64,000 bases of DNA from assembly GCA_963783045.1 (NCBI GenBank), contig CAWAMD010000005.1, positions 1,116,001 to 1,180,000 on the forward strand, read 5' to 3'. Shown piece after piece: positions 51,167-59,171 of this stretch. Below the pieces are notes generated by a model. It was not told the origin of the DNA. It was given only the letters and a program-made list of their open reading frames with translations, and did not search any database. The translations under genes and the position numbers were made by a program. The DNA is from CAWAMD01 sp963783045. Its GTDB lineage: Bacteria > Actinomycetota > Nitriliruptoria > Nitriliruptorales > Nitriliruptoraceae. Numbering within the stretch: the stretch's first letter is position 1; each line of letters begins with the position of its first letter.

Positions 51167-52354
51167 TCAGCCCGATCGCAGTCCGAGCGTCTTGGCGATG
51201 GTGCTGCGCAGGATCTCGCTCGTACCCTCGTAGAGGCGCATGGCGCGAACATCGCGGTAGAAGCGCTCCAGACCCATCTCGGTCATCACGCCGTTGCCCC
51301 CGAACACCTGGATGGCCCGGTCGGCCACGCGTCCCACCATCTCGGTCGCCGACAGCTTCGCCATCGCGGCCGCCTGTCGGGCGTTGTCCTGCCGGTCGAC
51401 CGCGTCGGCCGCCTCGTACACGAGGTTGCGCACCATGCGGATCTCCAGCAGCGAGTCCACGACGTGCTGCTGCACGAACTGGTAGGACCCGATGGGGTGT
51501 CCGAAGGCCTCGCGCTGACGGGCGTAGTCGAGCATCCGGTCGAGCAGGTACTGCGCCTTGCCCAGCGCCTGCGCCGCGATGTTGACCCGACCGCCGTTGA
51601 TCCAGCCCATCGCGAGGCGGAAGCCGTAGCCGACCTCGCCAACGACCTTCGACTCGTGCATGCGACAGTCCTCGAGGGTCAGCTCGGCCGGGTGGTCCTC
51701 TCCCAGCGTCTCCTGGATGCTCGTCACGGACAGGCCGGGAGTGTTCGCGTCCACCAGGAACAGGGTGATCCCGCCGTTCGCACCGCGCTCCGGGTCCGTG
51801 ACGGCGAAGAGCTGGACGAAGTCCGCGTACTGACCGTGGGTGATGAAGTGCTTGCGACCGTTGACGACCCAGTGGTCACCGTCCTTCACGGCCCTCGTGG
51901 TGATGCTCGTCGCGTCCGACCCGGCACCGGGCTCGGTCAGCGCGAAGCACGTCTCGCGCTCCGCGCGCATGAGCGGCTCGAGGTACTCCTTGCGCTGCGC
52001 GTCGTCGCAGTTGAGCAGGATGGTGGTCGGCCCCTCGACGTCGGGGACGATGCCACCGCGCTCGGCGAGCACCAGGCCCGTCGCCGTGATGGCCTCCCTC
52101 ACCAGGGCCATCCCGAGGACGCCGACGCCCATCCCGCCGACCTCCTCGGGCATGTGCATGCTGTAGAAGCCGGCTTCGGCACTCTTGCGCCGCAGCTGGC
52201 GCCGCTCGGTGAGCTGGGCTTCACGGTTGATCGAGCCTTTCCGGGTGAGCTCCTCCAGGTAGCGCTCCTCGACGGGCCGCACCTCCCGATCGATGAAGGC
52301 CACGACGCTCTGGCGGAGCTGCATGAGCTCCTCGGGGATGTCGATGAGTGCCAT
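51167..52354 (-). CDS. Acyl-CoA dehydrogenase
   Basis: A 395-residue FAD enzyme with the canonical catalytic Glu (RAMRLYEGTSEILRSTIAKT). Other landmarks are CFALTEPGAGSDATSITTRA, VVNGRKHFITHGQYADFVQL and FGGNGVMTEMGLERFYRDVR. A substrate of a branched or ring-containing acyl chain is possible, because it lies beside 3-hydroxyacyl-CoA dehydrogenase and crotonases. ATG at 52354 preceded by GGAGGGGAG. Confidence 0.9.
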   Translation of the reverse strand: MALIDIPEELMQLRQSVVAFIDREVRPVEERYLEELTRKGSINREAQLTERRQLRRKSAEAGFYSMHMPEEVGGMGVGVLGMALVREAITATGLVLAERGGIVPDVEGPTTILLNCDDAQRKEYLEPLMRAERETCFALTEPGAGSDATSITTRAVKDGDHWVVNGRKHFITHGQYADFVQLFAVTDPERGANGGITLFLVDANTPGLSVTSIQETLGEDHPAELTLEDCRMHESKVVGEVGYGFRLAMGWINGGRVNIAAQALGKAQYLLDRMLDYARQREAFGHPIGSYQFVQQHVVDSLLEIRMVRNLVYEAADAVDRQDNARQAAAMAKLSATEMVGRVADRAIQVFGGNGVMTEMGLERFYRDVRAMRLYEGTSEILRSTIAKTLGLRSG

Positions 52355-52376
52355 GGGTGCACTCCCCTCCGGACCA

Positions 52377-53243
52377 CTAGTCCGCGTCGTACTCGTACAT
52401 GCCTCGCCCCGTCTTGCGGCCGTGGTGGCCGGCCCGGACCAGGTTGCGCAGGGTGTTGCTCGGGCGGAACCGGTCGCCGTATGCCTCCGTCATCGCGTCC
52501 GCGACATGGAGCGTCGTGTCGAGCCCCGTCAGGTCACCGAGCTCGAGCGGCCCCATGGGATGGTTGAGCCCGAGCCGGATCGCCTTGTCGATGTCCTCGC
52601 GGGTCGCGACGCCTTCGTCGAGCATCCGCAGCGCCTCACAGGTGAGCGCGATCACGGCACGGGTGGTGATGAAGCCCTGCGCGTCCTTGCAGACGACCGT
52701 CTCCTTGCCGACGCGGGCCGCGACCTGCTCGGTGCGGGCGATGGTCTCGTCGGAGGTGTCCACACCACGGACGATCTCGATCAGGCGCATCACCGGCGGC
52801 GGGTTGAACCAGTGCATGCCGACCACACGGTCCGGGCACCCTGTCGCCGCAGCGATGGCCGTGATCGAGAAGTTGGAGGTGTTCGACGCCAGCACCGCGT
52901 GGTCGGGCGCGGACGCCTCGAGCTCAGCGAAGATCTCCTGCTTGAGCGCGAGTTCCTCGGGCACCGCCTCGATCACCATGTCGGCGTCCGCGACGGCCTG
53001 GGTCCGGTTGGTCGTGGTCGTGATCCGCCCACGGATGGCGTCCACGTCGCCCTCGTCGACCTTGCCGGCTTTCACCATGCGCGCCAGGCTCTTGTCGACC
53101 GCCCGTAGTGCCCGGTCGAGGAAGCGCTCCTCCACGTCCTGCATGCGCACGTCGAGCCCGTACATGGCACACACCTGCGCGATGCCGTTGCCCATCGTGC
53201 CGCTGCCGAGCACGGCGACGGTCGTGATGCTGTCGGTGGTCAC
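52377..53243 (-). CDS. 3-hydroxyacyl-CoA dehydrogenase (NAD+)
   Basis: A 288-residue HBDH/PaaH-type enzyme. NAD motif VAVLGSGTMGNGIAQVCAMY, Ser/Asn in LASNTSNFSITAIA, catalytic His in VGMHWFNPPPVMRLIEIV, and Asn in RAVIALTCEALRML followed by NHPMGPLELGDLTGLD. It oxidises the 3-hydroxyl made by the crotonases to a ketone for the thiolase. GTG at 53243 has AGGAGA 7 nt upstream. Confidence 0.9.
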   Translation of the reverse strand: MTTDSITTVAVLGSGTMGNGIAQVCAMYGLDVRMQDVEERFLDRALRAVDKSLARMVKAGKVDEGDVDAIRGRITTTTNRTQAVADADMVIEAVPEELALKQEIFAELEASAPDHAVLASNTSNFSITAIAAATGCPDRVVGMHWFNPPPVMRLIEIVRGVDTSDETIARTEQVAARVGKETVVCKDAQGFITTRAVIALTCEALRMLDEGVATREDIDKAIRLGLNHPMGPLELGDLTGLDTTLHVADAMTEAYGDRFRPSNTLRNLVRAGHHGRKTGRGMYEYDAD

Positions 53244-53280
53244 TGCTGGTCTCCTGTTCGGGCGAGCACCGCCGTTTCGC

Positions 53281-54066
53281 TCATCGGCCCTTGAACGACG
53301 GCACGCGCTTCTCGAGAAAGGCGGCGGTGCCTTCTGCGGCGTCCTCGGTCAAGACCGTGTCGGCGAAGGACTCGAGCTCGAACGCCACGCCGTCGTACAG
53401 CTCCTCGTCGCTGCTGGTGACGAGACACCGCTTCGCGCGTGCGAGCGCGAGTGGGGACTTCGCCACGAGCGCCGCCACCGTCGCCTCGACCGCGTCGTCG
53501 AGCGCCTCCGGCTCCACGACGCGGTTGACGAGGCCCATGTCCGCGCCAGCAGGGGCATCGATGCGCTCCCCCAGCATCACGACCCCTGCCGCCCGGGTTC
53601 GGCCGATCAGGTGCGGTAGCCGCTGGGAGCCGCCGGCACCCGGGATCAGCCCGAGGGTGATCTCCGGCAGACCGAACTGCGCGCGACGGGTCGCGATCCG
53701 GAAGTCGCAGGCGAGCGAGATCTCGCATCCCATGCCGAGCGCGAACCCGTCGACGCCGGCAACGACGGGCTGGGGCAGGCGTTCAAGCATCGACGGGCTG
53801 AACCCGTCGAGGAGGCGCTGTTTGAGCTCCTCCCGCTCGAGCGTCGACCACTCCTTGAGCATCCCGATGTCGGCGCCGCCCATGAAATTGCCGGCCCGAC
53901 CGCTGATCACCACCACACGGACGTCGTCATGGCCCTCGATCTCGGCCATCACGTCCACGAGCTCGTGCGACATGTCCTCGTTGAAGGCGTTCAGGCGCTC
54001 AGGTCGATCGAAGGTCAACCGGGCTACACCGCTCGCGATCGTGAACTCCAGCGTCGTGTATGCCAC
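53281..54066 (-). CDS. Enoyl-CoA hydratase/isomerase family protein
   Basis: A 261-residue crotonase: LTFDRPERLNAFNEDMSHEL, FMGGADIGMLKEWSTLEREE, AGVDGFALGMGCEISLACDF, FGLPEITLGLIPGAGGSQRL. The first acidic Glu (PEI) is in place. The second family Glu position, in IGRTRAAGVVMLGERI, is Val, so isomerase or partial hydratase activity may apply. It heads the minus-strand beta-oxidation unit and is divergent from the FrhB-like gene across site m. Confidence 0.86.
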   Translation of the reverse strand: MAYTTLEFTIASGVARLTFDRPERLNAFNEDMSHELVDVMAEIEGHDDVRVVVISGRAGNFMGGADIGMLKEWSTLEREELKQRLLDGFSPSMLERLPQPVVAGVDGFALGMGCEISLACDFRIATRRAQFGLPEITLGLIPGAGGSQRLPHLIGRTRAAGVVMLGERIDAPAGADMGLVNRVVEPEALDDAVEATVAALVAKSPLALARAKRCLVTSSDEELYDGVAFELESFADTVLTEDAAEGTAAFLEKRVPSFKGR

Positions 54067-54102
54067 CGCGAGGCTCCCTGCGTTCTCGTCGAGCCAAAGA
54101 TA

Positions 54103-54127
54103 ACATCTACAGTCTAACGTGAACTGC
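54103..54127. promoter_or_regulatory. Putative MerR-regulon operator, site m
   Basis: CATCTACAGTCTAACGTGAA holds two overlapping partial halves (TACAG-N5-CGTGA and TCTAACG). It lies in the divergent region between the crotonase (start 54066) and the FrhB-like gene (start 54236). Confidence 0.45.
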
Positions 54128-54235
54128 GGATATGACGGTAGTGTCGAGGCCCCGCCCTTTCAACTGTCCGCGCTGTGCGGGAGCGGGTCGCGACCCTGGC
54201 GTTCGGGGCCGCCGAACGATGAGAAGGAGCGAGCG

Positions 54236-55356
54236 ATGGGTGATGTCCACTGGCGCGAGCTGTACCACGAGGTCGTGGACACGGGGCTGTGCACCGGGTG
54301 TGCCGCGTGTGTGATGGCCTGCCCGCGTGACGTGCTGGGCTACACCGACGACTACGTCCCGGTCCAGATCGGCGAGGGCATGGGCCACGACCAGTGCGTG
54401 ATCGGGGACCGTGGCTGCGACATCTGCACCCGGGCCTGCCCGCGCTTTCGTGCCTGGGAGACCGAGCTCGACGAGACGCTGTTCGGTCGCGTCCGTGCCC
54501 CCGACGAGGTGGCCGGGGTCGCCCGCTCGATCCTGCTCACCCGCGCCACCAACGCCGGCGTCCACGAGGCCGGCCAGGACGGCGGGCTCGTGTCGACGCT
54601 GCTGATCTTCGGCCTCGAGCAGGGCCGGATCGACGGGGCGCTCACCTCCGAGATCGTCGACAAGCGCGGCCCGTTCGACTCCGAGCCGTTCCTCGCGACC
54701 ACCCGCGAGGACGTGCTGGCCACCGCCGGGTCCCGCTACACCTACTCCGCCAACCCGCTCGCGATGGCCGAGGCGGAGGAGCGCAAGCTCAAGAACCTCG
54801 CGCTGGTCGGCATGTCCTGCCAGGCGTCGATCAACGGCTCGGTCGCCGCCCGCGGGGTGAACAAGTACAAGCGCAAGATCGCGCTGACCATCGGGCTGCT
54901 GTGCTCGAAGACGTTCACCTACGACGGCCAGGCCCAGGTGCTGGCCGAGCACGGCATCGACATCGCCGACGTGGTCAAGGTCAACATCAAGGGCCGCTAC
55001 ATGGTCTGGCTTCGCGACGGGACCTACACCGAACTGCCGCTCAAGGAGTTCCACCCCCACACCCGGCCCGGCTGCAAGCTGTGCCCCGACTTCGCGGCCG
55101 AGCACGCCGACATCGCCACCGGCGGGATCGGATCCGACGACAACTGGACCCTGACCATCGTGCGCACCGAACGGGGCGAGGAGTGGATGAAGGCCGTCAT
55201 CGACGCCGGCCTCGTCGAGGCCAAGCCCGGCCAGGACGACCCCGTCGCCATGACACTGCTCGACAAGCTCTCGGCCAAGTCCCGCAAGCGCTGGCCCGCC
55301 GACCTGCTCCCCGAGCCACAGCGCCCCCGGCCCTGCTCCCCACCGTCCCCGCCTGA
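54236..55356 (+). CDS. FrhB-like F420 hydrogenase/dehydrogenase beta-subunit family protein, probably frameshifted at C terminus
   Basis: A ~373-residue Fe-S flavoprotein. An N-terminal ferredoxin-type motif (DTGLCTGCAACVMACPRDVL) and CDICTRACPRF would bind two [4Fe-4S] clusters. NAGVHEAGQDGGLVSTLLIF and VGMSCQASINGSVAARGVNK are FrhB N/C-domain blocks; CKLCPDFAAEHADIATGGIG adds another cluster-like pair. Such proteins transfer electrons between ferredoxin-like donors and F420. The frame as written continues antisense over the ferredoxin gene to 55534; the alternative frame ends naturally at 55356 (PALLPTVPA), so an indel near 55325 is likely. ATG at 54236 with GGAG. Confidence 0.78.
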
Positions 55357-55377
55357 GCGGCCACCGAGAAGACCCGG

Positions 55378-55701
55378 TCAGACCTCCCAGTCCGCGACCG
55401 TGGGATGGTCGACGTCCAGGGCACCCACGGCCGCAGCACCGCCGGGCGAGCCGAGACCCGTGACCTCGTCCTCGAACCACTCGGCGTTGACCGGCGTGAA
55501 CAGCTGCCACTCCTCGGGCACGTCGTCCTCGTAGAAGATCGCCTCCACGGGACAGACAGGCTCGCACGCACCGCAGTCGATGCACTCCTCGGGGTGGATG
55601 TAGAGCATCCGGGGACCCTCGTAGATGCAGTCGACCGGGCACTCCTCGACGCAGGCCTTGTCCTTCACGTCGATGCACGGCTCGGCGATCGTGTACGTCA
55701 T
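55378..55701 (-). CDS. fdxA: Ferredoxin, 7Fe type
   Basis: A 107-residue ferredoxin. CIDVKDKACVEECPVDCIYE gives a [3Fe-4S]-type pattern (C-x7-C-x3-CP) and CIDCGACEPVCPVEAIFYED a [4Fe-4S] cluster; the last ~35 residues are an acidic extension ending DWEV. It fits seven-iron ferredoxins used with oxygenases, P450s or F420-linked reductases. It converges on the FrhB-like gene and lies 14 bp downstream of the FAD dehydrogenase, its likely redox partner. Confidence 0.88.
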   Translation of the reverse strand: MTYTIAEPCIDVKDKACVEECPVDCIYEGPRMLYIHPEECIDCGACEPVCPVEAIFYEDDVPEEWQLFTPVNAEWFEDEVTGLGSPGGAAAVGALDVDHPTVADWEV

Positions 55702-55715
55702 CTTCCTGCGACCTC

Positions 55716-57358
55716 CTACGAAGCTGTCGGGCCGCCCTCAGCCACACCAGCGGCATGGCGGGCGGCGATGTATCCGAATGTGACGGCAGGTCCGATGGTT
55801 CCTCCGGGCCCCCAGTAGCCCTGCCCGGCCGGCGATGCAACGCAGTTTCCGGCCCCGTAGAGGCCCGGGATGGGCAGGGTGTCGCTGCCCAGGACGCGCG
55901 CGTGCTCATCGGTGACCGGGCCGCCTTTCGTATCCAGCGCGCCGGGACCGAGGATCACGCAGTGGTAGGGCCCTGACGCAGAAAGCGGGTACATCGAGCC
56001 GGATGGGACCCCGGCGCGGGGAGGGCCCGCCCAGGTCTGCTCGATGGGGGTCTCGCCCCGGTGGAAGTCCTCGTCCACCCCGACGGCGGCCATCGCGTTG
56101 AAACGATCGATCGAGTCCTCCAGTCGGGACAGGAAGTCCGCGTCGAGCGAAACGCCCCCGGTGTGGGAGGAGAGCCGGGCGAGCCGGCGACCGAGCTCGT
56201 CCGCGAGCTCGGCCAGCGTCGACCCGGTGGCGATGTAGCTGCGGGGACGCGAGTCCGTGGGCACGGGCCAGCGGAAGATGGTGCGCTGCGGGTCCTGCAC
56301 CACGGCGTCATCGAAGATCATGAACAGCAGGAGGTTCGGGTACTCCCCTCGGTAGGGGTCCCAGCGGAAGTGCGTCTGGCCGCGCTCGTTATAGGGCGCC
56401 TTCTCGTTGACGACGCGCTGGCCGAAACGGTTGACCATGAGCATGCTGTCGCCAAAGGCGTAGTAGACGTCGCCGCTCGTGACGCGGTTGCGCGCGGTGA
56501 TCTCCACCGCGACCTGGTCCCACCAGGCGTTCGACATGTTCCCAAGCTGGACGCCGATCTCGGCCCCCATCCGAACGAGGTCCCCCGTCGCCGTCGCTGC
56601 GGCGGCACCCCCGAACACCGGCCCGCGAAGATGATCGAGGACGAGTCGGGGGTCGTGCAGGAACCCACCGGAGCCGAAGATGACCCCTTCCGGGCACCGA
56701 GGAGCACGGTCCGTCGTTCGACGTGCGCGACGACGCCGATCACGGCCCCCTCGTCGTCGCGGACGAGCTTCGTCACCTCGTGGCCGAGGCGTAGCTCCGC
56801 GCCGTGCTGCTGCGCGTAGTCGAGGAGATCGTCGACGAGCATCTGCCCGCCCGTGGCATCCCGACCGGGCGTCCAGTCCGCCGGCAAGACCGGCTGGATG
56901 ACCCGCCCCGAGGGGCAGGCGTCCTCGGGGAGGTGGGCGTAGTAATCGGGGTAGTCGACGGCCTCCACCTCCAGTGCACCGGCGCTGACGAAGGCCTCGA
57001 TCGCTGCGCTGCCGTTGTCGTAGAAGGCCTCCAGCATCCGGTAGCGGTCGGGCGGCAGCCCGAGGTGTTCGGCCTGCGGCTCATAGACCGTCGGGTAGGC
57101 GGTTCGGGCCATGTACCGCAGGGCCGAGGCGCGGTCGTCGGCGACCCCGCGCTGGCGCAGGATCGGGTTGTCCGGGATCCACATGACCCCACCCGATCTT
57201 GCCGTCGTGCCACCCACGAACGGTGCCTTGTCGAGAACGACCACGGATGCCCCGCCCAGCGTCGCGGTTGCCGCTGCCGATGCTCCTGCCGCTCCTGCTC
57301 CCACGACCAACACGTCGACGACGTGGTCCCACTCCGACCCGAACCCGGTTGCGTGCAC
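55716..57358 (-). CDS. FAD-dependent dehydrogenase, fumarate-reductase/3-ketosteroid-dehydrogenase type, frameshifted
   Basis: A ~548-residue flavoprotein. The first frame has VVDVLVVGAGAAGASAAATA, KAPFVGGTTARSGGVMWIPD and GGQMLVDDLLDYAQQHGAEL. The second, from about 56640, has FGGAAAATATGDLVRMGAEI, RFGQRVVNEKAPYNERGQTH and the C-terminal FAD motif GLYGAGNCVASPAGQGYWGP, GGTIGPAVTFGYIAARHAAG. This is the layout of KstD / 3-oxosteroid and related alicyclic-ketone dehydrogenases. A short unclear stretch of ~20 codons near 56640-56690 separates the frames. GTG at 57358 is preferred for its GGAGGAGG site. Confidence 0.8.
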
Positions 57359-57416
57359 CGTGGCCCTCCTCCACCGTCTCGAGCGCCCACCCATGTAACT
57401 ATATACATTTCCATGG

Positions 57417-57429
57417 CAACGTAAGATTT
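57417..57429. promoter_or_regulatory. Putative MerR-regulon operator half-site, site n
   Basis: CAACGTAAGATTT keeps the CGTAAGA half of the dyad with a poor left half. It is the rightmost match and lies 59 bp before the FAD dehydrogenase start. Confidence 0.35.
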
Positions 57430-57539
57430 GCGCTCTCGCCTCGCTGCCCCGGACGCCCCCTGGGTGCGACGACGGTTGTCGGTTCGTCGGCCCCTGCCCG
57501 CATCGGCCACACTGCCGTCCGCCCCGATGAGGACCGCCG

Positions 57540-58490
57540 ATGGCCATGCCCCTCTCACTCACCCTGCTCGCCCCCTTCCCCCCGACCGTCTTCGCCGACC
57601 GCTTTCCGGAGGTCGAGGTCGCGGTGGCGCATGACGGTGTCGAGGCAGTGCGGGCAGCCTCCGGCGCCACCGTCTGCGTCGCGGACTACCGCGGCGTCGT
57701 GAAGGTCGACGAGGCCGTGGCCGCCGCGCTCGCGCCGACCTGCCGGCTCGTGCAGGTGCCGGCGGCCGGCCTCGACGGCGTCGACCTCGACGCCTGCCGG
57801 CGGCACGGCATCCCGGTGGCCGGCTGCGCCGGTCTGAACGCCGCATCGGTCGCCGAGTGGTGCGTGTACGGCATCATCGACGCCCTGCGGACGCTGTCGG
57901 CGAGCGGCCGGGCGCTGCGTGACGGCCGCTGGGAGCAGCTCGACCGCGCCCGGTTCGAGCTCGCCGGCAGGCGGGTCGGCATCGTCGGGCTCGGGGCGAT
58001 CGGCACCGCCGTCGCCGAGCGGCTGCAGCCCTTCGGCGTGGACCTGCGCTACTGGACGCGCCACCGTCGGTCCCCCGAGGAGGAGACGCGGCTGTCGGTG
58101 ACGTGGTCGGCGCTCGACGACCTGGTGGCCGACGTCAACGTCCTCGTGCTCGCCGTGGCCCTGGCCGACGCGACCCGCGGGCTGCTGAGCGCCGACCGGA
58201 TCGCGACGATGCGGGAGCAGGCGGTGGTGGTCAACGCCGCCCGGGGTGAGATCGTCGACGAGGTCGCACTCGCGGCGGCACTGGCCGAGGGGCGGCTTCA
58301 CGGCGCCGCCCTCGACACCTTCGTCGAGGAGCCGCTGCCCGCGGACCACCCGCTGCTGGACGTCGAGACCGCGTCGCTCACCCCGCACGTCGGCGGGGCC
58401 ACCGTCGAGGCCGTGACCCGCATCCTCGGCCGGGTCATGGACAACGTCGACGCCGCGTTGCACGGACGGGAGCCGGCCGGCCTCGTGTAG
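57540..58490 (+). CDS. D-isomer-specific 2-hydroxyacid dehydrogenase family protein
   Basis: A 316-residue NAD-dependent enzyme. The cofactor motif is VGIVGLGAIGTAVAERLQPF. Catalytic Arg is in VVNAARGEIVDEVALAAALA, Glu in AALDTFVEEPLPADHP, and His in SLTPHVGGATVEAV. It would interconvert a 2-hydroxy acid and a 2-keto acid; the substrate is not predictable. ATG at 57540 (a second in-frame ATG at 57546). It has no frameshift and appears to belong to the chromosome right of the catabolic island. Confidence 0.88.
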   Translation: MAMPLSLTLLAPFPPTVFADRFPEVEVAVAHDGVEAVRAASGATVCVADYRGVVKVDEAVAAALAPTCRLVQVPAAGLDGVDLDACRRHGIPVAGCAGLNAASVAEWCVYGIIDALRTLSASGRALRDGRWEQLDRARFELAGRRVGIVGLGAIGTAVAERLQPFGVDLRYWTRHRRSPEEETRLSVTWSALDDLVADVNVLVLAVALADATRGLLSADRIATMREQAVVVNAARGEIVDEVALAAALAEGRLHGAALDTFVEEPLPADHPLLDVETASLTPHVGGATVEAVTRILGRVMDNVDAALHGREPAGLV

Positions 58491-58539
58491 CCGCTCCGCG
58501 CTCCCAACGCACGTTTCGGCGTTGGTTCGACACCGTCTC

Positions 58540-58568
58540 TTGTTCCGGTGGGCGAGGGACGTTTATGG
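58540..58568 (+). promoter_or_regulatory. Candidate promoter for small-ORF locus
   Basis: TTGTTC and TTATGG separated by 17 bp resemble -35 and -10 boxes and lie 43 bp before a 34-codon ORF. Strength cannot be judged in GC-rich DNA. Confidence 0.35.
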
Positions 58569-58610
58569 TCACCGAACTCGCAGGACGACCCGGAAGGAGG
58601 TGGCGCGCTG

Positions 58611-58715
58611 ATGATGACGACGAATGCATCCCTGACCGCCGCCTCCGTGGGGACGCGTGCGCCCTTCGGCGCCGCCATCCCGAGCCCGGCCGTCGTTCGT
58701 GCGCGCGTGACCTGA
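58611..58715 (+). CDS. 34-codon leader-like small ORF
   Basis: A 34-residue ORF (MMTTNASLTAASVGTRAPFG... ending RARVT) with two adjacent ATGs and a strong GGAAGGAGG Shine-Dalgarno 8 nt upstream. It ends 25 bp before a textbook terminator and 101 bp before the next small gene. The composition (Ala, Thr, Val, Arg) shows no obvious run of one regulatory amino acid. It may be a leader peptide of an attenuator or a free small protein. Confidence 0.5.
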   Translation: MMTTNASLTAASVGTRAPFGAAIPSPAVVRARVT

Positions 58716-58740
58716 CCCCAGCGTCACGCTTCGCGTCACA

Positions 58741-58774
58741 GAGACGGCGGCCGACCCGCCGTCTCTTTTCTTTT
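58741..58774 (+). terminator. Rho-independent terminator
   Basis: A perfect 10-bp GC-rich stem (GAGACGGCGG / CCGCCGTCTC) with a 5-nt loop, followed by TTTTCTTTT. It is the clearest terminator in the window. It lies between the 34-codon ORF and the gene at 58817, so readthrough may control the latter. Confidence 0.88.
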
Positions 58775-58816
58775 GTGTGGACACACCGGTCCGCACCGAG
58801 CACCGAGGAGCACCCC

Positions 58817-59017
58817 ATGATCCCCGACCACGTCGTCCTGCGGCTGCACAACGACCGTGTCGCCGCGGCGCAGCGTCACGACCACCACGCCCGTGCGCTC
58901 GCACGGCATCGATCCGAACGCCCTCCCGATCCGACCCGCCTGCGGGTCGCCGTCGGTGAGCGCCTCGTCCGCCTGGGCGAGCGGCTCGCCCACCCCGGTG
59001 AGGTCGTCCGCCTCTGA
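58817..59017 (+). CDS. Small basic protein, 66 aa, function unknown
   Basis: A short His/Arg-rich protein (MIPDHVVLRLHNDRVAAAQR..., HHARALARHRSERP, VGERLVRLGERLAHPGEVVR). A helical, amphipathic C-terminal half is likely. GAGGAG lies 6-7 nt upstream of the ATG at 58817. The stop lies inside the tandem repeat that follows. No family recognised. Confidence 0.55.
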   Translation: MIPDHVVLRLHNDRVAAAQRHDHHARALARHRSERPPDPTRLRVAVGERLVRLGERLAHPGEVVRL

Positions 59018-59078
59018 TTTCCCCACCGTCCGTCCCTGGTTGCCCCACCGTCCGCCCCTGATTGCCCCACCGTCCGCC
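59011..59078. repeat. 22-bp tandem repeat, three copies
   Basis: Three head-to-tail units of about CCTGATTGCCCCACCGTCCG, the last two differing at one base, lie between the small gene and the GMC oxidoreductase. The first unit holds the small gene's stop codon. Confidence 0.8.
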
Positions 59079-59093
59079 CCTGATCTCAACACC

Positions 59094-59130
59094 GTGACGC
59101 CCCGGCCCCGATGACGGGTCGGGGCGTCAC
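59094..59130. terminator. Inverted repeat hairpin upstream of GMC oxidoreductase
   Basis: GTGACGCCCCG and CGGGGCGTCAC form a perfect 11-bp stem around a 15-nt loop. It may terminate transcription after the small gene or act as an operator for the downstream gene. Confidence 0.55.
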
Positions 59131-59171
59131 GCGTCGTACGCTGGTCGAGGGAACGGTGGACTGGAGCAGAC

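Noticed and set aside
54236..55534. 433-codon version of the FrhB-like protein
   Set aside because: The last ~60 codons are antisense to the ferredoxin gene and low in complexity; the neighbouring frame ends naturally at 55356.
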